From contig CAJLTA010000026.1 in NCBI GenBank assembly GCA_905209455.1, forward strand, positions 1-28,332: a DNA stretch of 28,332 nucleotides. The letters run 5' to 3'. Origin of the DNA: an uncultured Collinsella sp. (GTDB lineage: Bacteria > Actinomycetota > Coriobacteriia > Coriobacteriales > Coriobacteriaceae). A program made the translations under genes and the position numbers. Within the stretch, counting starts at the first letter, position 1. Every line of letters starts with the position of its first letter. Shown one piece after another: positions 1 through 7,919 of the stretch. The notes below the pieces were generated by a model. That model was not told the origin of the DNA. It ran no database searches and was given only the letters and a program-made list of their open reading frames with translations.

Positions 1-252
1 TTTCTCATGTCCAAGAAATGGGAGGCAGTTCACTTTGGCGTGGCGGGTTTTGTGACGCCGCCCATGTATCGCAAGGGCTTGGCCGATGCCATGGAACGCA
101 TGTGCACAAGCCGCGCTCGTCGCATTGAGATGGGGGAGCGCGGCCAGCGTCGCGTTGCCACGTACTTTTTGCACGAGCAGATGCTCGCCAACTATCGCGC
201 GCTGTACGACGAGACGGCGCAAGCGTTTGACCTGCCCAGAGAGGGGGAGTAG
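1..252 (+). CDS. pelF: PelF-like GT4 glycosyltransferase, C-terminal fragment
   Basis: The reading frame is open from base 1, so only the last 83 codons are in the window. The visible part is the end of a GT-B fold: a loop ending in FVTPP, then a helix with MGERGQRRV, an aromatic-rich helix (YF), and a terminal NYRALYDE helix. This is how GT4 enzymes of the PelF type finish. PelF is a cytosolic glycosyltransferase thought to use UDP-GlcNAc to build the Pel polysaccharide at the inner face of the membrane. The PelF name rests mainly on the next gene, which is a clear PelG and starts 3 bases after this stop. The donor-binding region lies outside the window, so another GT4 enzyme cannot be excluded. 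Confidence 0.75.
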   Translation, partial: FLMSKKWEAVHFGVAGFVTPPMYRKGLADAMERMCTSRARRIEMGERGQRRVATYFLHEQMLANYRALYDETAQAFDLPREGE

Positions 253-255
253 CCG

Positions 256-1800
256 GTGGCCGGAATCGGTTTTGAGCTCAAGCGCCTGTTTAGGCGCAAG
301 GGTCTGTTTGCCATGATGCGCGCCTATGGCTACGCTGGCATTGTTTGCACGGGCCCCATGCTGCTGGGCGTGCTGCTTCAGGTGGGTATCTTGGTGCTGT
401 GCGGTCTGTGGGGTGTGGGCCGAGCCAACCAAGACCTGCTGGTGTGCATGGTGACCTATACGCTGCTGGCGTCGCTCACGCTCACGAGTTTTTTCTCTAT
501 GCCGGTCACGCGCTTTTTGGCCGATATGCTTTTTGCCGAGCGCGAGGATGAGATTCTGCCCTCGTTTTGGGGCTCTAACGCCATCATGCTCGTTGCGGGC
601 ACGGTGCTCTACGGTGTCTTTCTGCTGTTCTCGGGCGCCACGCTGCTGCAGGGGCTGCTATGCCTGTGGCTGTTCAATATTATGATCGTCAACTGGAACG
701 GCATGAGTTACCTCACGGCCATCAAGGATTACCGCGGTATCCTGTGCAGCTTTGCGGCTGCCATTGGCGTGGCGTGCCTGTGCGCCCTGGCCGCGCTGGC
801 GCTGGGACTGCCGCCGGTCGAGGGCCTGTTGGCATCAATTGCTCTGGGCTACGGCGTCATGCTCGCCTGGGACGTGGTGCTGCTGTACCGGTATTTTCCG
901 CAGAGCGATCGCAGCCCCTGGCTCTATTTACGGTGGCTTGATCAGTTTATGCCGTTGGCGCTCACGGGCTTTTTTACCAACCTGGGCCTCTTTGCGCACT
1001 TGGCGATAATATGGGCCGGTCCCATTGGCGTGCAGGTCAAGGGCTTGTTTTATGGTGCGCCCTACCACGATGTGCCGGCGCTCATCGCGTTTTTGACGAT
1101 CCTGGTCACGTCCGTCAACTTTGTGGTCTCGGTCGAGGTCAATTTTTATCCGCGCTACCGCGACTACTACAGCCTGTTCAACGACGGTGGCGTGGTGGGC
1201 GACATTGTGGTGGCCGAGGAGGAAATGCTTGCCACGCTCAACCGAGAACTACGCTTTTGTGCGCTCAAGCAACTGTTTGTGACGGCGGCGGTCATCTCGC
1301 TCGAGACCACGGTGCTGTCGGCCCTACCGTTGGGCTTTAACAACCTGATGCACGGGTATTTTCGCACGCTGTGTGTGGGCTACGGCCTGTATGCCGTGGG
1401 CAACACAATCCTGCTTATCTTGCTGTACTTTACCGACTACAAGGGAGCCGTTCTGGCCACGGGCCTGTTTGCCGGTGTGGCAGGGCTGGCGACCACCGTG
1501 TCGTTGCTTTTGCCGCAGCAGTTTTACGGCTTTGGCTTTTTATTGGGTGCGGCGGTGTTTTTTATCGTGGCCCTGCTGCGGCTCGATACCTATACCGCCA
1601 ACTTGCCGTATCGTATCCTGAGCCAGCAGCCCATTGTGGCGACCGACAAAACGGGTCGCTTTACACAGCTGGGCCGCTTGCTCGACCGTGCCGAGCGGCG
1701 CTATGAGGAATGCCGCCGCAAGGGCGTGCCGCACGGCGCGTTTCAGCGCGCAGTAGTTCGCGTGTACCGCAACCATTGGGGAGGTTCTGATGATCGATAA
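256..1800 (+). CDS. pelG: PelG-like polysaccharide flippase, multi-spanning membrane protein
   Basis: This 514-residue protein opens with MAGIGFELKRLF, the characteristic PelG start, followed by about twelve hydrophobic segments and a basic cytosolic tail of roughly 60 residues. PelG belongs to the MOP (Wzx-like) flippase superfamily and is believed to move the growing Pel chain across the membrane with PelD, PelE and PelF. The GTG start at 256 is supported by a GAGGGGGAG Shine-Dalgarno region at 241-249 and by the conserved N-terminus. The gene follows pelF by 3 bases and overlaps the CotH gene by 11, so the genes are surely co-transcribed. The tail makes it somewhat longer than the P. aeruginosa protein (about 456 residues). 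pelA, pelD and pelE would have to lie upstream of the window. Confidence 0.88.
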   Translation: MAGIGFELKRLFRRKGLFAMMRAYGYAGIVCTGPMLLGVLLQVGILVLCGLWGVGRANQDLLVCMVTYTLLASLTLTSFFSMPVTRFLADMLFAEREDEILPSFWGSNAIMLVAGTVLYGVFLLFSGATLLQGLLCLWLFNIMIVNWNGMSYLTAIKDYRGILCSFAAAIGVACLCALAALALGLPPVEGLLASIALGYGVMLAWDVVLLYRYFPQSDRSPWLYLRWLDQFMPLALTGFFTNLGLFAHLAIIWAGPIGVQVKGLFYGAPYHDVPALIAFLTILVTSVNFVVSVEVNFYPRYRDYYSLFNDGGVVGDIVVAEEEMLATLNRELRFCALKQLFVTAAVISLETTVLSALPLGFNNLMHGYFRTLCVGYGLYAVGNTILLILLYFTDYKGAVLATGLFAGVAGLATTVSLLLPQQFYGFGFLLGAAVFFIVALLRLDTYTANLPYRILSQQPIVATDKTGRFTQLGRLLDRAERRYEECRRKGVPHGAFQRAVVRVYRNHWGGSDDR

Positions 1801-3559
1801 GTTGATGTCTCGCCGCTGTCTGATCGAGGCGGCTGCCGGCGCGCTGCTGCTTTCGGGCTGCTCATCTCAGGACGAATCCTCGACAAATAAGGTAAAAAAG
1901 CAGGACAAGATTAAAAAGGCCGAGGCCTCCGACCAGTCCAAACACCTGCGCGATAAGGATGAGCTCTACGAGGTCTACGACGACTCGGGCATTGTGACCA
2001 TGTACCTGACGGTCTCGCGCGGCAACAGCTCCGAGAACACCGACCATACCTGGGCCGAGATCAATACGTACTCGGTGTATGACTACGCCGACATGGGCGT
2101 GACGCGCTACCAGGTTATGGGCCTGCTGCAGGCGGGCGACGAAGACGGCCCGGTGGCCGGCGAGGTTGGCTATGGCGAGGAAGCGCCCAATGCTACCGTG
2201 CAGGTGCGCGGTCAGACATCGAGCATGAACTCGCAATAGAATTACAAGATAGAGCTCAAAAAGGGCAAGGGTACCTGGCGCCAACAGCGCGCGATTGCGC
2301 TCAACAAGCACATGGGTGAGGGTATGCGTTTTCGCAACAAGATGGCCTACGACCTTATCCGTGGGATTCCCCAGATGATGGGCCTGCGCACGCAGTTTGT
2401 GCATCTGTGGGTGTGCGACCAGACCGAAAAGTCCAACGACACCTTTGAGGACTACGGCCTGTTTACGCAGGTTGAACAGCTCAACAAGACGGCGCTTAAG
2501 GCACATGGCCTGGATAAGAGCGGGCACCTGTACAAGGTGAACAGCTTCGATTTCCATCGCTACGAGGACACCATTAAGCTCGCCGACGATCCCGACTACA
2601 GCCAGGCTAAATTTGAGGGCATGCTCGAGATTAAGGGCGATTCGGACCACACCAAGCTCATCGAGATGCTCGATGCGCTCAACGATGAATCGCAAAAGAT
2701 CGATGATGTGCTCGATACCTACTTTGATACCGAGAATCTGGTCTATTGGCTGGCGTTTCAGATCCTGACGGGCAACTGCGATACGCAGAACCGTAACTGT
2801 TATCTGTACAGCCCTCTCAACTCAAATACTTGGTACTTTTTGGATTGGGATAACGACGGCATGCTGCGTAAGCTTGAGCTTTCTCTCACCGGGTTTTCGG
2901 ACTACGCGAGCTGGGAGCGCGGCGCAAGCAACTACTGGGGCAACGTGCTGTTTAACCGCGCGTTGCGCAGCAAGTCGTTCCGCAGCGAACTCGACCGTGC
3001 CGTCAAGGACTTGCGCTCGTATTTGACCGAGACTCGCCTGACCAAGATGATCAAGCACTACCGCGAGGTGACTGAATCCCTGGTCTTCGCTTCGCCCGAT
3101 ATCGATAATCTGCCTGTCACCAAGGACCAATACGAGCAGATTGCCGCGGCGATTCCGGCCGAGATCGAAGAGAACTATAAGAGCTTCCGCGAGAGCTATA
3201 AAAAGCCCATGCCGTTCTACATCGGTGTGCCGCAGATCGATAACGGCAAGCTGCGCATTAACTGGGATGCGTCCTACGACTTTGAGGCGCGCGACATTCG
3301 CTACACCGTAGAACTTGCGCGCGACTATGCCATAAGCGATGTGGTCTTTAAGGCCGAGGACGTGCTGCTTCCCGAGGTGACCTGTGATGCGCCCGATACC
3401 GGCCAGTACTTTGTGCGCGTGCGTGCCACTAACTCCGACGGTTATACGCAAGATGCGTTTGAATATTACGTTACCGACGATGGCAAACAGTACGGCATGA
3501 AGTGTTTTTACGTGCAAGACGGCGGTAAGGTCGTGGAGGATACGTATGAGGAGGGCTAG
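1790..3559 (+). pseudogene. CotH kinase-family lipoprotein interrupted by an in-frame TAG
   Basis: The frame runs from ATG 1790 (GGGGAGG just upstream) to the stop at 3557-3559 but contains a TAG at 2237-2239 (codon 150). It is otherwise intact for about 440 further codons, with no frameshift. The N-terminus has a signal peptide ending in a lipobox (LLLSGC). The first part carries the VRGQTSS motif, and the text right after the TAG (NYKIELKKG) continues the CotH pattern of a Lys-Lys-Pro-Tyr-Lys-Ile-like segment. Later come RNKMAYDL and a YFLDWDNDGM segment that matches the acidic active-site region of CotH-type kinases, then a fibronectin-III-like C-terminal domain. A single base change from AAG or CAG would explain the TAG. 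The result is either a recent pseudogene, a sequencing error, or readthrough. If termination occurs, two pieces remain: 1790-2239 (149 aa), and a possible restart at ATG 2312 that lacks a good ribosome site. CotH proteins phosphorylate other proteins; the target here is unknown. Confidence 0.85.
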
Positions 3560-4337
3560 CGCGCTGCTTGAGCGCTTGGCGGCCCCGCCTGTGCGTGCCA
3601 CGCAGGAGCGTTACCGCCACGAGCTCAAATATCTCATTAACGAGGGCGAGCACGCTGCGCTTGCCTGTCGCATGGCGCCGGTGTTTAAGCTGGACAAGCA
3701 TGCGCGGGCGGGCGGTTACACAATTCGCAGCCTGTACTTTGACGACTACTGCAACTCGGCCTACGAGGAAAAAGACACCGGCATTCTCATGCGCAAAAAG
3801 TATCGCGTTCGCATCTATAACGGCAGCGACAAGGTGATTAAGCTCGAGCGCAAAAAGAAGTACGGCAGCTGGATCTACAAGGAGGACGCGCCGCTCACGC
3901 GCGGCGAGTTTGAGCAGATTTTGGCTGGCGACTACGGCTTTTTGCTAAGGAGTCCCTATCCGCTCTGTCGCGAGTTCTACATCGAGTGCATCTGCAACAT
4001 GATGCGCCCACGGACCATCGTGGACTACGAGCGCGAGCCGTGGGTGATGGATGAGGGCACCGTGCGTATTACGTTTGACATGAACGTGCGTGCCGCGGTG
4101 GGAAGCTTCGATATCTTTGACGTGACGCTGCCCGCGCTGCCGGTCCTGGAGCCCGGCAAGCTGGTGATGGAGGTCAAGTTTACGGAGTTCTGCCCGCAGC
4201 TGGTGCGCGATATGGTGCCGCCGGGCGCGGCCGAGCTTACGGCGGTCTCCAAGTACTGCCTGTGTTACGAAAAGACTGCCTACCTGCGCGGATTTAATTA
4301 CTGGGATTCGGATTTTGAGAACCGAGGGGATATTTAG
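3546..4337 (+). CDS. VTC-domain (polyphosphate polymerase-like) protein
   Basis: This 263-residue soluble protein has the triphosphate-tunnel layout of the VTC domain: RYRHELKYLI near residues 22-31, SLYFDD, KKYRVRIYN with an Arg-x-Arg pair, KLERKKK, and a late MEVKFTEF strand. These charged strands line the tunnel that binds polyphosphate or nucleotides in yeast Vtc4. Bacterial VTC proteins are usually unassigned; polyphosphate synthesis is a family-level guess here. The start at 3546 has GGAGGA at 3535-3540 and overlaps the CotH stop by 14 bases. A DUF4956 membrane protein follows after 3 bases; VTC and DUF4956 proteins are commonly neighbours, which suggests a membrane-linked complex. The gene has its own ribosome site, so it may still be translated despite the TAG in cotH. 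Confidence 0.85.
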   Translation: MRRASALLERLAAPPVRATQERYRHELKYLINEGEHAALACRMAPVFKLDKHARAGGYTIRSLYFDDYCNSAYEEKDTGILMRKKYRVRIYNGSDKVIKLERKKKYGSWIYKEDAPLTRGEFEQILAGDYGFLLRSPYPLCREFYIECICNMMRPRTIVDYEREPWVMDEGTVRITFDMNVRAAVGSFDIFDVTLPALPVLEPGKLVMEVKFTEFCPQLVRDMVPPGAAELTAVSKYCLCYEKTAYLRGFNYWDSDFENRGDI

Positions 4338-4340
4338 ACC

Positions 4341-5006
4341 ATGAGCACCAGGGACTTTTTTAAGAACTCCGTCTTGGAGGCGTTTGGCCAGGTCGACCCT
4401 GCCAAGATCGGCCTGTCGCTTCTCGTGGCGCTCGCCATGGGCATCCTGATCTATTACGTGTACAAGCGCTTTTTTACCGGCGTGGTGTATTCGCGCAGCT
4501 TTGCCGTGACGCTTGTAGGCATGTGCGTGCTCACCTGCATGGTCACGCTCGCGATCTCGACCAACGTGGTCATCTCGCTCGGTATGGTCGGTGCTCTGTC
4601 AATCGTCCGCTATCGTACGGCGGTCAAGGACCCGCTCGACCTGCTGTATCTGTTTTGGGCCATTACCACGGGCATTACGGCCGGCGCCGGCATGTATGCG
4701 CTCGTGGGGCTCACTGCGGTGGTGATCGTGGTGATGATCGCCAGCTTTGCGAGCCACCAGGACAAGTCGCGTGTGTACATGATGGTCATTCACTACACGG
4801 GCCAGACCACCGGCGACGATATCGTGCGTGCATTTGGGCGCACCAAATTCACCGTCAAGTCCAAGACGATGCGCGGTGATAAGGTCGAGATGGCCGTCGA
4901 GGTGTTCTCGGATGGCGTTGATATGCCCTATGCCGACGCCATTCGCGCGCTCGACGGAGTGGAGGACCTAACGCTCATCCAGTACAACGGCGAGTACCAC
5001 GGCTAA
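4341..5006 (+). CDS. DUF4956 integral membrane protein
   Basis: This 221-residue protein has a short cytosolic start, hydrophobic segments at about residues 23-42, 52-73, 99-121 and 121-135, and a soluble C-terminal domain of about 80 residues. Between the second and third segments lies the strongly conserved GMVGALSIVRYR stretch that marks DUF4956 proteins. The C-terminal part alternates beta strands and helices and could be a small ferredoxin- or ACT-like domain, as in MgtC-type proteins; that is inference. No biochemical function is established for the family. It is the last gene of the pel-cotH-VTC cluster, so it may anchor or partner the VTC protein. A hairpin begins 7 bases after the stop. 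Confidence 0.85.
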   Translation: MSTRDFFKNSVLEAFGQVDPAKIGLSLLVALAMGILIYYVYKRFFTGVVYSRSFAVTLVGMCVLTCMVTLAISTNVVISLGMVGALSIVRYRTAVKDPLDLLYLFWAITTGITAGAGMYALVGLTAVVIVVMIASFASHQDKSRVYMMVIHYTGQTTGDDIVRAFGRTKFTVKSKTMRGDKVEMAVEVFSDGVDMPYADAIRALDGVEDLTLIQYNGEYHG

Positions 5007-5012
5007 CTATGT

Positions 5013-5036
5013 TCCGGCGTTTTAACAAACGCCGGA
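5013..5036 (+). terminator. Hairpin after the exopolysaccharide operon
   Basis: A perfect 10-bp stem (5013-5022 with 5027-5036) closes a TAAC loop right after the DUF4956 stop. There is no T-run after it, so if it terminates transcription it is either weak or works together with the foldback repeat that starts 15 bases later. Confidence 0.55.
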
Positions 5037-5050
5037 CTGCTCGACGCTGC

Positions 5051-5150
5051 GCGGGCATCTGCCGGGCGATTTGCCGCTCAAGCCGTCGCTCGCGTACATA
5101 AAGTACGCTTCGCTCTTCTTTCGCGGCACCTCGCCACGGCAGCTGCCCGC
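5051..5150. repeat. Long foldback repeat, copy 1 (conserved core, private arms)
   Basis: The left arm 5051-5077 pairs with the right arm 5123-5150 (24 of 27 positions, one bulged base), giving a long stem around a 45-base centre. The centre holds a 6-bp hairpin, GCGTAC (5092-5097) with GTACGC (5103-5108). The centre is about 90% identical to that of the copy at 12734-12833, while the outer arms are unrelated in sequence. It occupies the gap between the DUF4956 gene and the LacI-type regulator and shows no coding potential. It could be a terminator-like or REP/MITE-like element. Confidence 0.85.
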
Positions 5151-5184
5151 TCGCTGACGTTTGCTCGACCTGAGTGGGCCGATT

Positions 5185-5231
5185 TGGTTCGCATGCCGTC
5201 TTCACGGGTATCATGGTGAAAGCGATTTCAA
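5185..5231 (+). promoter_or_regulatory. Candidate promoter and LacI-type operator of the sucrose regulator
   Basis: TTGGTT (5185-5190) and TATCAT (5210-5215) form a possible promoter with a long 19-base spacer. Directly downstream, at 5218-5231, is the palindrome TGAAAGCGATTTCA, a LacI-family operator that would cover the transcription start. It is a close relative of the two operators at 6316 and 6342, so autorepression by the encoded regulator is likely. The operator is clear; the promoter hexamers are weaker. Confidence 0.6.
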
Positions 5232-5245
5232 TGACAGGGGTGCTC

Positions 5246-6226
5246 GTGGTTAAGATGAAAGATGTGGCCGAGTTGGCCGGCGTTTCGAGCGCCGCCGTCT
5301 CGCGCTACCTCAACGGTGGCTACATATCGGCGGACAAGGCCGAGCGCATTAAGCAGGCGATTGAGCTGACAGGATACGTGCGGTCCAGCCAGGCTCGCGC
5401 GCTGCGCACCGGCTCCACCAAGCTCATCGGCGTCATCGTGCCTAAGATTAACTCGGAGTCCGTGAGCCGCATTACCGCCGGCATTGGTCAGGTGCTCGGT
5501 CGCCGTGGCTACCAGATGCTGCTTGCCAACACCGACAACGCGGCCGATCGCGAGCTCGAATACCTCGATTTGTTCCAAAACCACCCAGTTGATGGCATTG
5601 TGCTGGTTGCAACCATGATCACCGACGAGCACCATCGGGCGATTGAGTCGTGCCGCGTGCCCATCGTGCTGATCGGCCAGAATGTTGAAGGCGCGGCGTG
5701 CGTCTATCACGACGATTACGAGGCCGCCTTTGAGCTGGGCCATGCGCTTGCGGGCCGTGTGGACGGCAAGATTGCCTACATTGGAGTTACCGAAGAGGAC
5801 CGCGCGGCCGGCTATGACCGCCGTCGCGGTTTTGAGGCCGGCTTGCGCGCCGCGGGCGTGGCGCTTGATCCGAGCCTGATTCGCCTGGGCTCGTTTACGC
5901 TCGACTCGGGCTATGGTGCGGCGAGTGAGCTGCTTTCCGTCGCTCCCGATGTTTCGTTTATCGCCTGCGCGACCGACACCGTGGCGGCGGGCGCGCTGCG
6001 CGCCATCGACGAGGTTCGAGGCATGGGCGAGGGTATACACTCCGTGAGCGGTTTTGGCGACAATGCGTTTTTGCGCGCGCTGACGGGCGGCATTCCCACC
6101 GTGCATTATGGCTACCTGACCAGTGGCGTCGAGGCGACCAATATGTTGCTCAACACGCTCGATGGCGTGGAGGGGGAGAGCGGTCTCAAGACGCTTAAGC
6201 TCGGCCATCAGCTTATGAATGTCTAG
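5246..6226 (+). CDS. LacI-family transcriptional regulator, probably of sucrose use
   Basis: The protein has an N-terminal LacI helix-turn-helix (KMKDVAELAGVSSAAVSRYLN), the linker region with SSQARALRTGST, and a periplasmic-binding-protein-like effector domain starting at LIGVIVPKINS. I chose GTG 5246, which has AGGGG at 5236-5240 and gives 326 residues, the usual family size; the frame extends upstream to 5174 but that part is not LacI-like, and ATG 5231 lies inside the operator. The gene sits directly before the sucrose PTS and hydrolase genes, and matching operators flank it on both sides. It is therefore probably the ScrR/SacR-type repressor, with a sugar or sugar phosphate as inducer. 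The effector itself cannot be read from the sequence. Confidence 0.88.
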   Translation: MVKMKDVAELAGVSSAAVSRYLNGGYISADKAERIKQAIELTGYVRSSQARALRTGSTKLIGVIVPKINSESVSRITAGIGQVLGRRGYQMLLANTDNAADRELEYLDLFQNHPVDGIVLVATMITDEHHRAIESCRVPIVLIGQNVEGAACVYHDDYEAAFELGHALAGRVDGKIAYIGVTEEDRAAGYDRRRGFEAGLRAAGVALDPSLIRLGSFTLDSGYGAASELLSVAPDVSFIACATDTVAAGALRAIDEVRGMGEGIHSVSGFGDNAFLRALTGGIPTVHYGYLTSGVEATNMLLNTLDGVEGESGLKTLKLGHQLMNV

Positions 6227-6310
6227 TCCTTGATCGTGCCTGCCTACCTTTGAGTCCCCCCGTTTTTGTCCCAAAACTACCATTCGCCGGCTTTTTCCTA
6301 CCGTTCACCC

Positions 6311-6355
6311 TACTATGAAAACGATTACAGACATATGAAACTGAAAACGATTACA
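6311..6355 (+). promoter_or_regulatory. Tandem LacI/cre-type operators before the sucrose PTS gene
   Basis: The same 14-mer, TGAAAACGATTACA, occurs twice, at 6316-6329 and 6342-6355, 26 bases apart (about 2.5 helical turns). It fits both LacI-family operators and the Bacillus cre consensus TGWAANCGNTNWCA. TACTAT at 6311-6316 is a possible -10 box touching the first operator; I see no convincing -35. Repression by the regulator just upstream is the simplest reading. Confidence 0.75.
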
Positions 6356-6411
6356 GTGTAAGTGTCAAAGATGGCCGGGTGCAAATGCGCCCGTTGGAGG
6401 AAAGGGAAGTC

Positions 6412-7812
6412 ATGGACTACCGCAAATCAGCCCAAGAGGTGCTCGACAACATCGGTGGCGCCGACAACGTTGTTTCGGCCGCACACTGCGCCACGCGTCT
6501 GCGTCTGGTGATTGCCGATAATTCTAAGGTTAACAAGGAGGCCATCGAGAACGTCGATGGCGCCAAGGGCGTCTTTGAGGCCCAGGGCCAGCTCCAGATT
6601 ATTTTTGGCACCGGCACCGTCAACAAGGTCTACGAGGAGTTCATCGCGCTCAGTGGCGTCGAGGCTGCTACCAAGGCCGAGGTCAAGGAGGCCGCGGCTC
6701 AGCAGCAGAACATCTTTATGCGCGCCATTAAGGTGCTCGGTGATGTCTTTGTCCCCATCATCCCCGCCATCGTGGCTTCGGGCCTGCTGCTGGGCATTAT
6801 GAGCGCCCTTAACTTTATGGCCTCAAACGGCTTTATCGCGCTCGATACCAATAACTTTATCTACAAGATTGCCGACCTGGTCTCGGGAACGTCCTTTGGA
6901 ATTCTGCAGATCCTGATCGGCTACTCCGCCGCTAAGGCCTTTGGCGCCAACCCGTATCTGGGCGCCGTCGTCGGCGGTGCGTTTATCAACTCCTCGCTGC
7001 AGAGCGCCTATACGGTTGCCTCCGAGGGCGTTCAGACCATGGTCACCGTCATCCCCGGTGTGTACAGCTTTGAGTGGGTCGGCTATCAGGGCCACGTGAT
7101 CCCCATCGTTATCGCCTGCGCCATTCTGGCCTTCCTCGAGAAGCGCCTGCACAAGATCGTTCCCGAGATGTTCGACCTCTTTGTGACTCCGCTCGTCTCG
7201 GTGTTCGTGACCGTGCTCGTGACGCTCGTTGCCGTCGGCCCCATCTTTGTCTGGGCCGAGAACGCCATCCTCGGTCTGATCCAGGCTCTGCTGACCCTGC
7301 CCTTCGGAATCGGTTCCTTTATCGTCGGCCTGTTCTATGCTCCCACGGTCGTTACCGGTATCCACCAGATGTACACCGCTATCGATCTGGGCCAGCTCGC
7401 CCAGTACGGCGTGACCTACTGGCTGCCCATCGCTAGCGCTGCCAACATCGCCCAGGGTGGCGCCGCGCTCGCCGTTGCCTTTAAGACCCGCGATGCCAAG
7501 ATCAAGGGCCTGGCGCTTCCTTCGGCCCTGTCCGCCTTCATGGGCATTACCGAGCCTGCCATCTTTGGTGTGAACTTGCGCTTCTTTAAGCCCTTCATCG
7601 CCGGCTGCATCGGCGGTGGCTGCGGCGCCCTGGTCTGCGCGCTTACCTCGCTTGCCGCTTCCGGCACGGGCGTTACCGGCATCTTCGGTATCCTGCTGTG
7701 CCTGGCCCAGCCCGTGCAGTACGCGATCATGTTTGCGGTCGCCGCGCTGGTTTCCTTTGGCGTCTCGTTTGTCCTGTACAAGGACGAGCCCAAGGCTTCC
7801 GAGCAGGCCTAA
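6412..7812 (+). CDS. scrA: Sucrose-type PTS permease, EIIBC
   Basis: This 466-residue protein has an N-terminal EIIB domain with the phosphorylated Cys at residue 26 (AAHCATRLRLV) and a membrane EIIC domain from about residue 100 with roughly ten hydrophobic segments. EIIC carries the GITEPAIFGVN signature. It would import sucrose and phosphorylate it to sucrose-6-phosphate, taking phosphate from HPr through an EIIA. No EIIA domain is fused, so a glucose-type EIIA elsewhere must serve it. ATG 6412 is preferred over the upstream ATG 6379 because GGAGGAAAGGG lies at 6396-6406 and the EIIB fold begins at MDYRKSAQEVL. Its neighbours, a LacI regulator and a GH32 hydrolase, support sucrose, although other beta-fructosides or trehalose-like sugars cannot be fully excluded. 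Confidence 0.9.
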   Translation: MDYRKSAQEVLDNIGGADNVVSAAHCATRLRLVIADNSKVNKEAIENVDGAKGVFEAQGQLQIIFGTGTVNKVYEEFIALSGVEAATKAEVKEAAAQQQNIFMRAIKVLGDVFVPIIPAIVASGLLLGIMSALNFMASNGFIALDTNNFIYKIADLVSGTSFGILQILIGYSAAKAFGANPYLGAVVGGAFINSSLQSAYTVASEGVQTMVTVIPGVYSFEWVGYQGHVIPIVIACAILAFLEKRLHKIVPEMFDLFVTPLVSVFVTVLVTLVAVGPIFVWAENAILGLIQALLTLPFGIGSFIVGLFYAPTVVTGIHQMYTAIDLGQLAQYGVTYWLPIASAANIAQGGAALAVAFKTRDAKIKGLALPSALSAFMGITEPAIFGVNLRFFKPFIAGCIGGGCGALVCALTSLAASGTGVTGIFGILLCLAQPVQYAIMFAVAALVSFGVSFVLYKDEPKASEQA

Positions 7813-7826
7813 GAGCTTTTGATTGA

Positions 7827-7863
7827 GGGGATGCCCGCGGGTTGTATGCTCGCGGGCGTTTCC
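7827..7863 (+). terminator. Hairpin between the sucrose PTS and hydrolase genes
   Basis: GCCCGCG (7833-7839) pairs with CGCGGGC (7851-7857), with G-T and G-C extensions on the outside (7827-7832 with 7858-7863). The T-run is short and interrupted. It could cut expression of the hydrolase relative to the PTS, or stabilise the upstream mRNA. Confidence 0.5.
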
Positions 7864-7919
7864 CGTATTTGGCGCTGATCTCTGGCGCCTTGTTACTTTC
7901 GATTCGTTAGGACTTTGAT

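Noticed and set aside
5174..5245. Upstream extension of the LacI-type regulator
   Set aside because: It would span the putative promoter and operator; GTG 5246 has the ribosome site and gives the normal family length.
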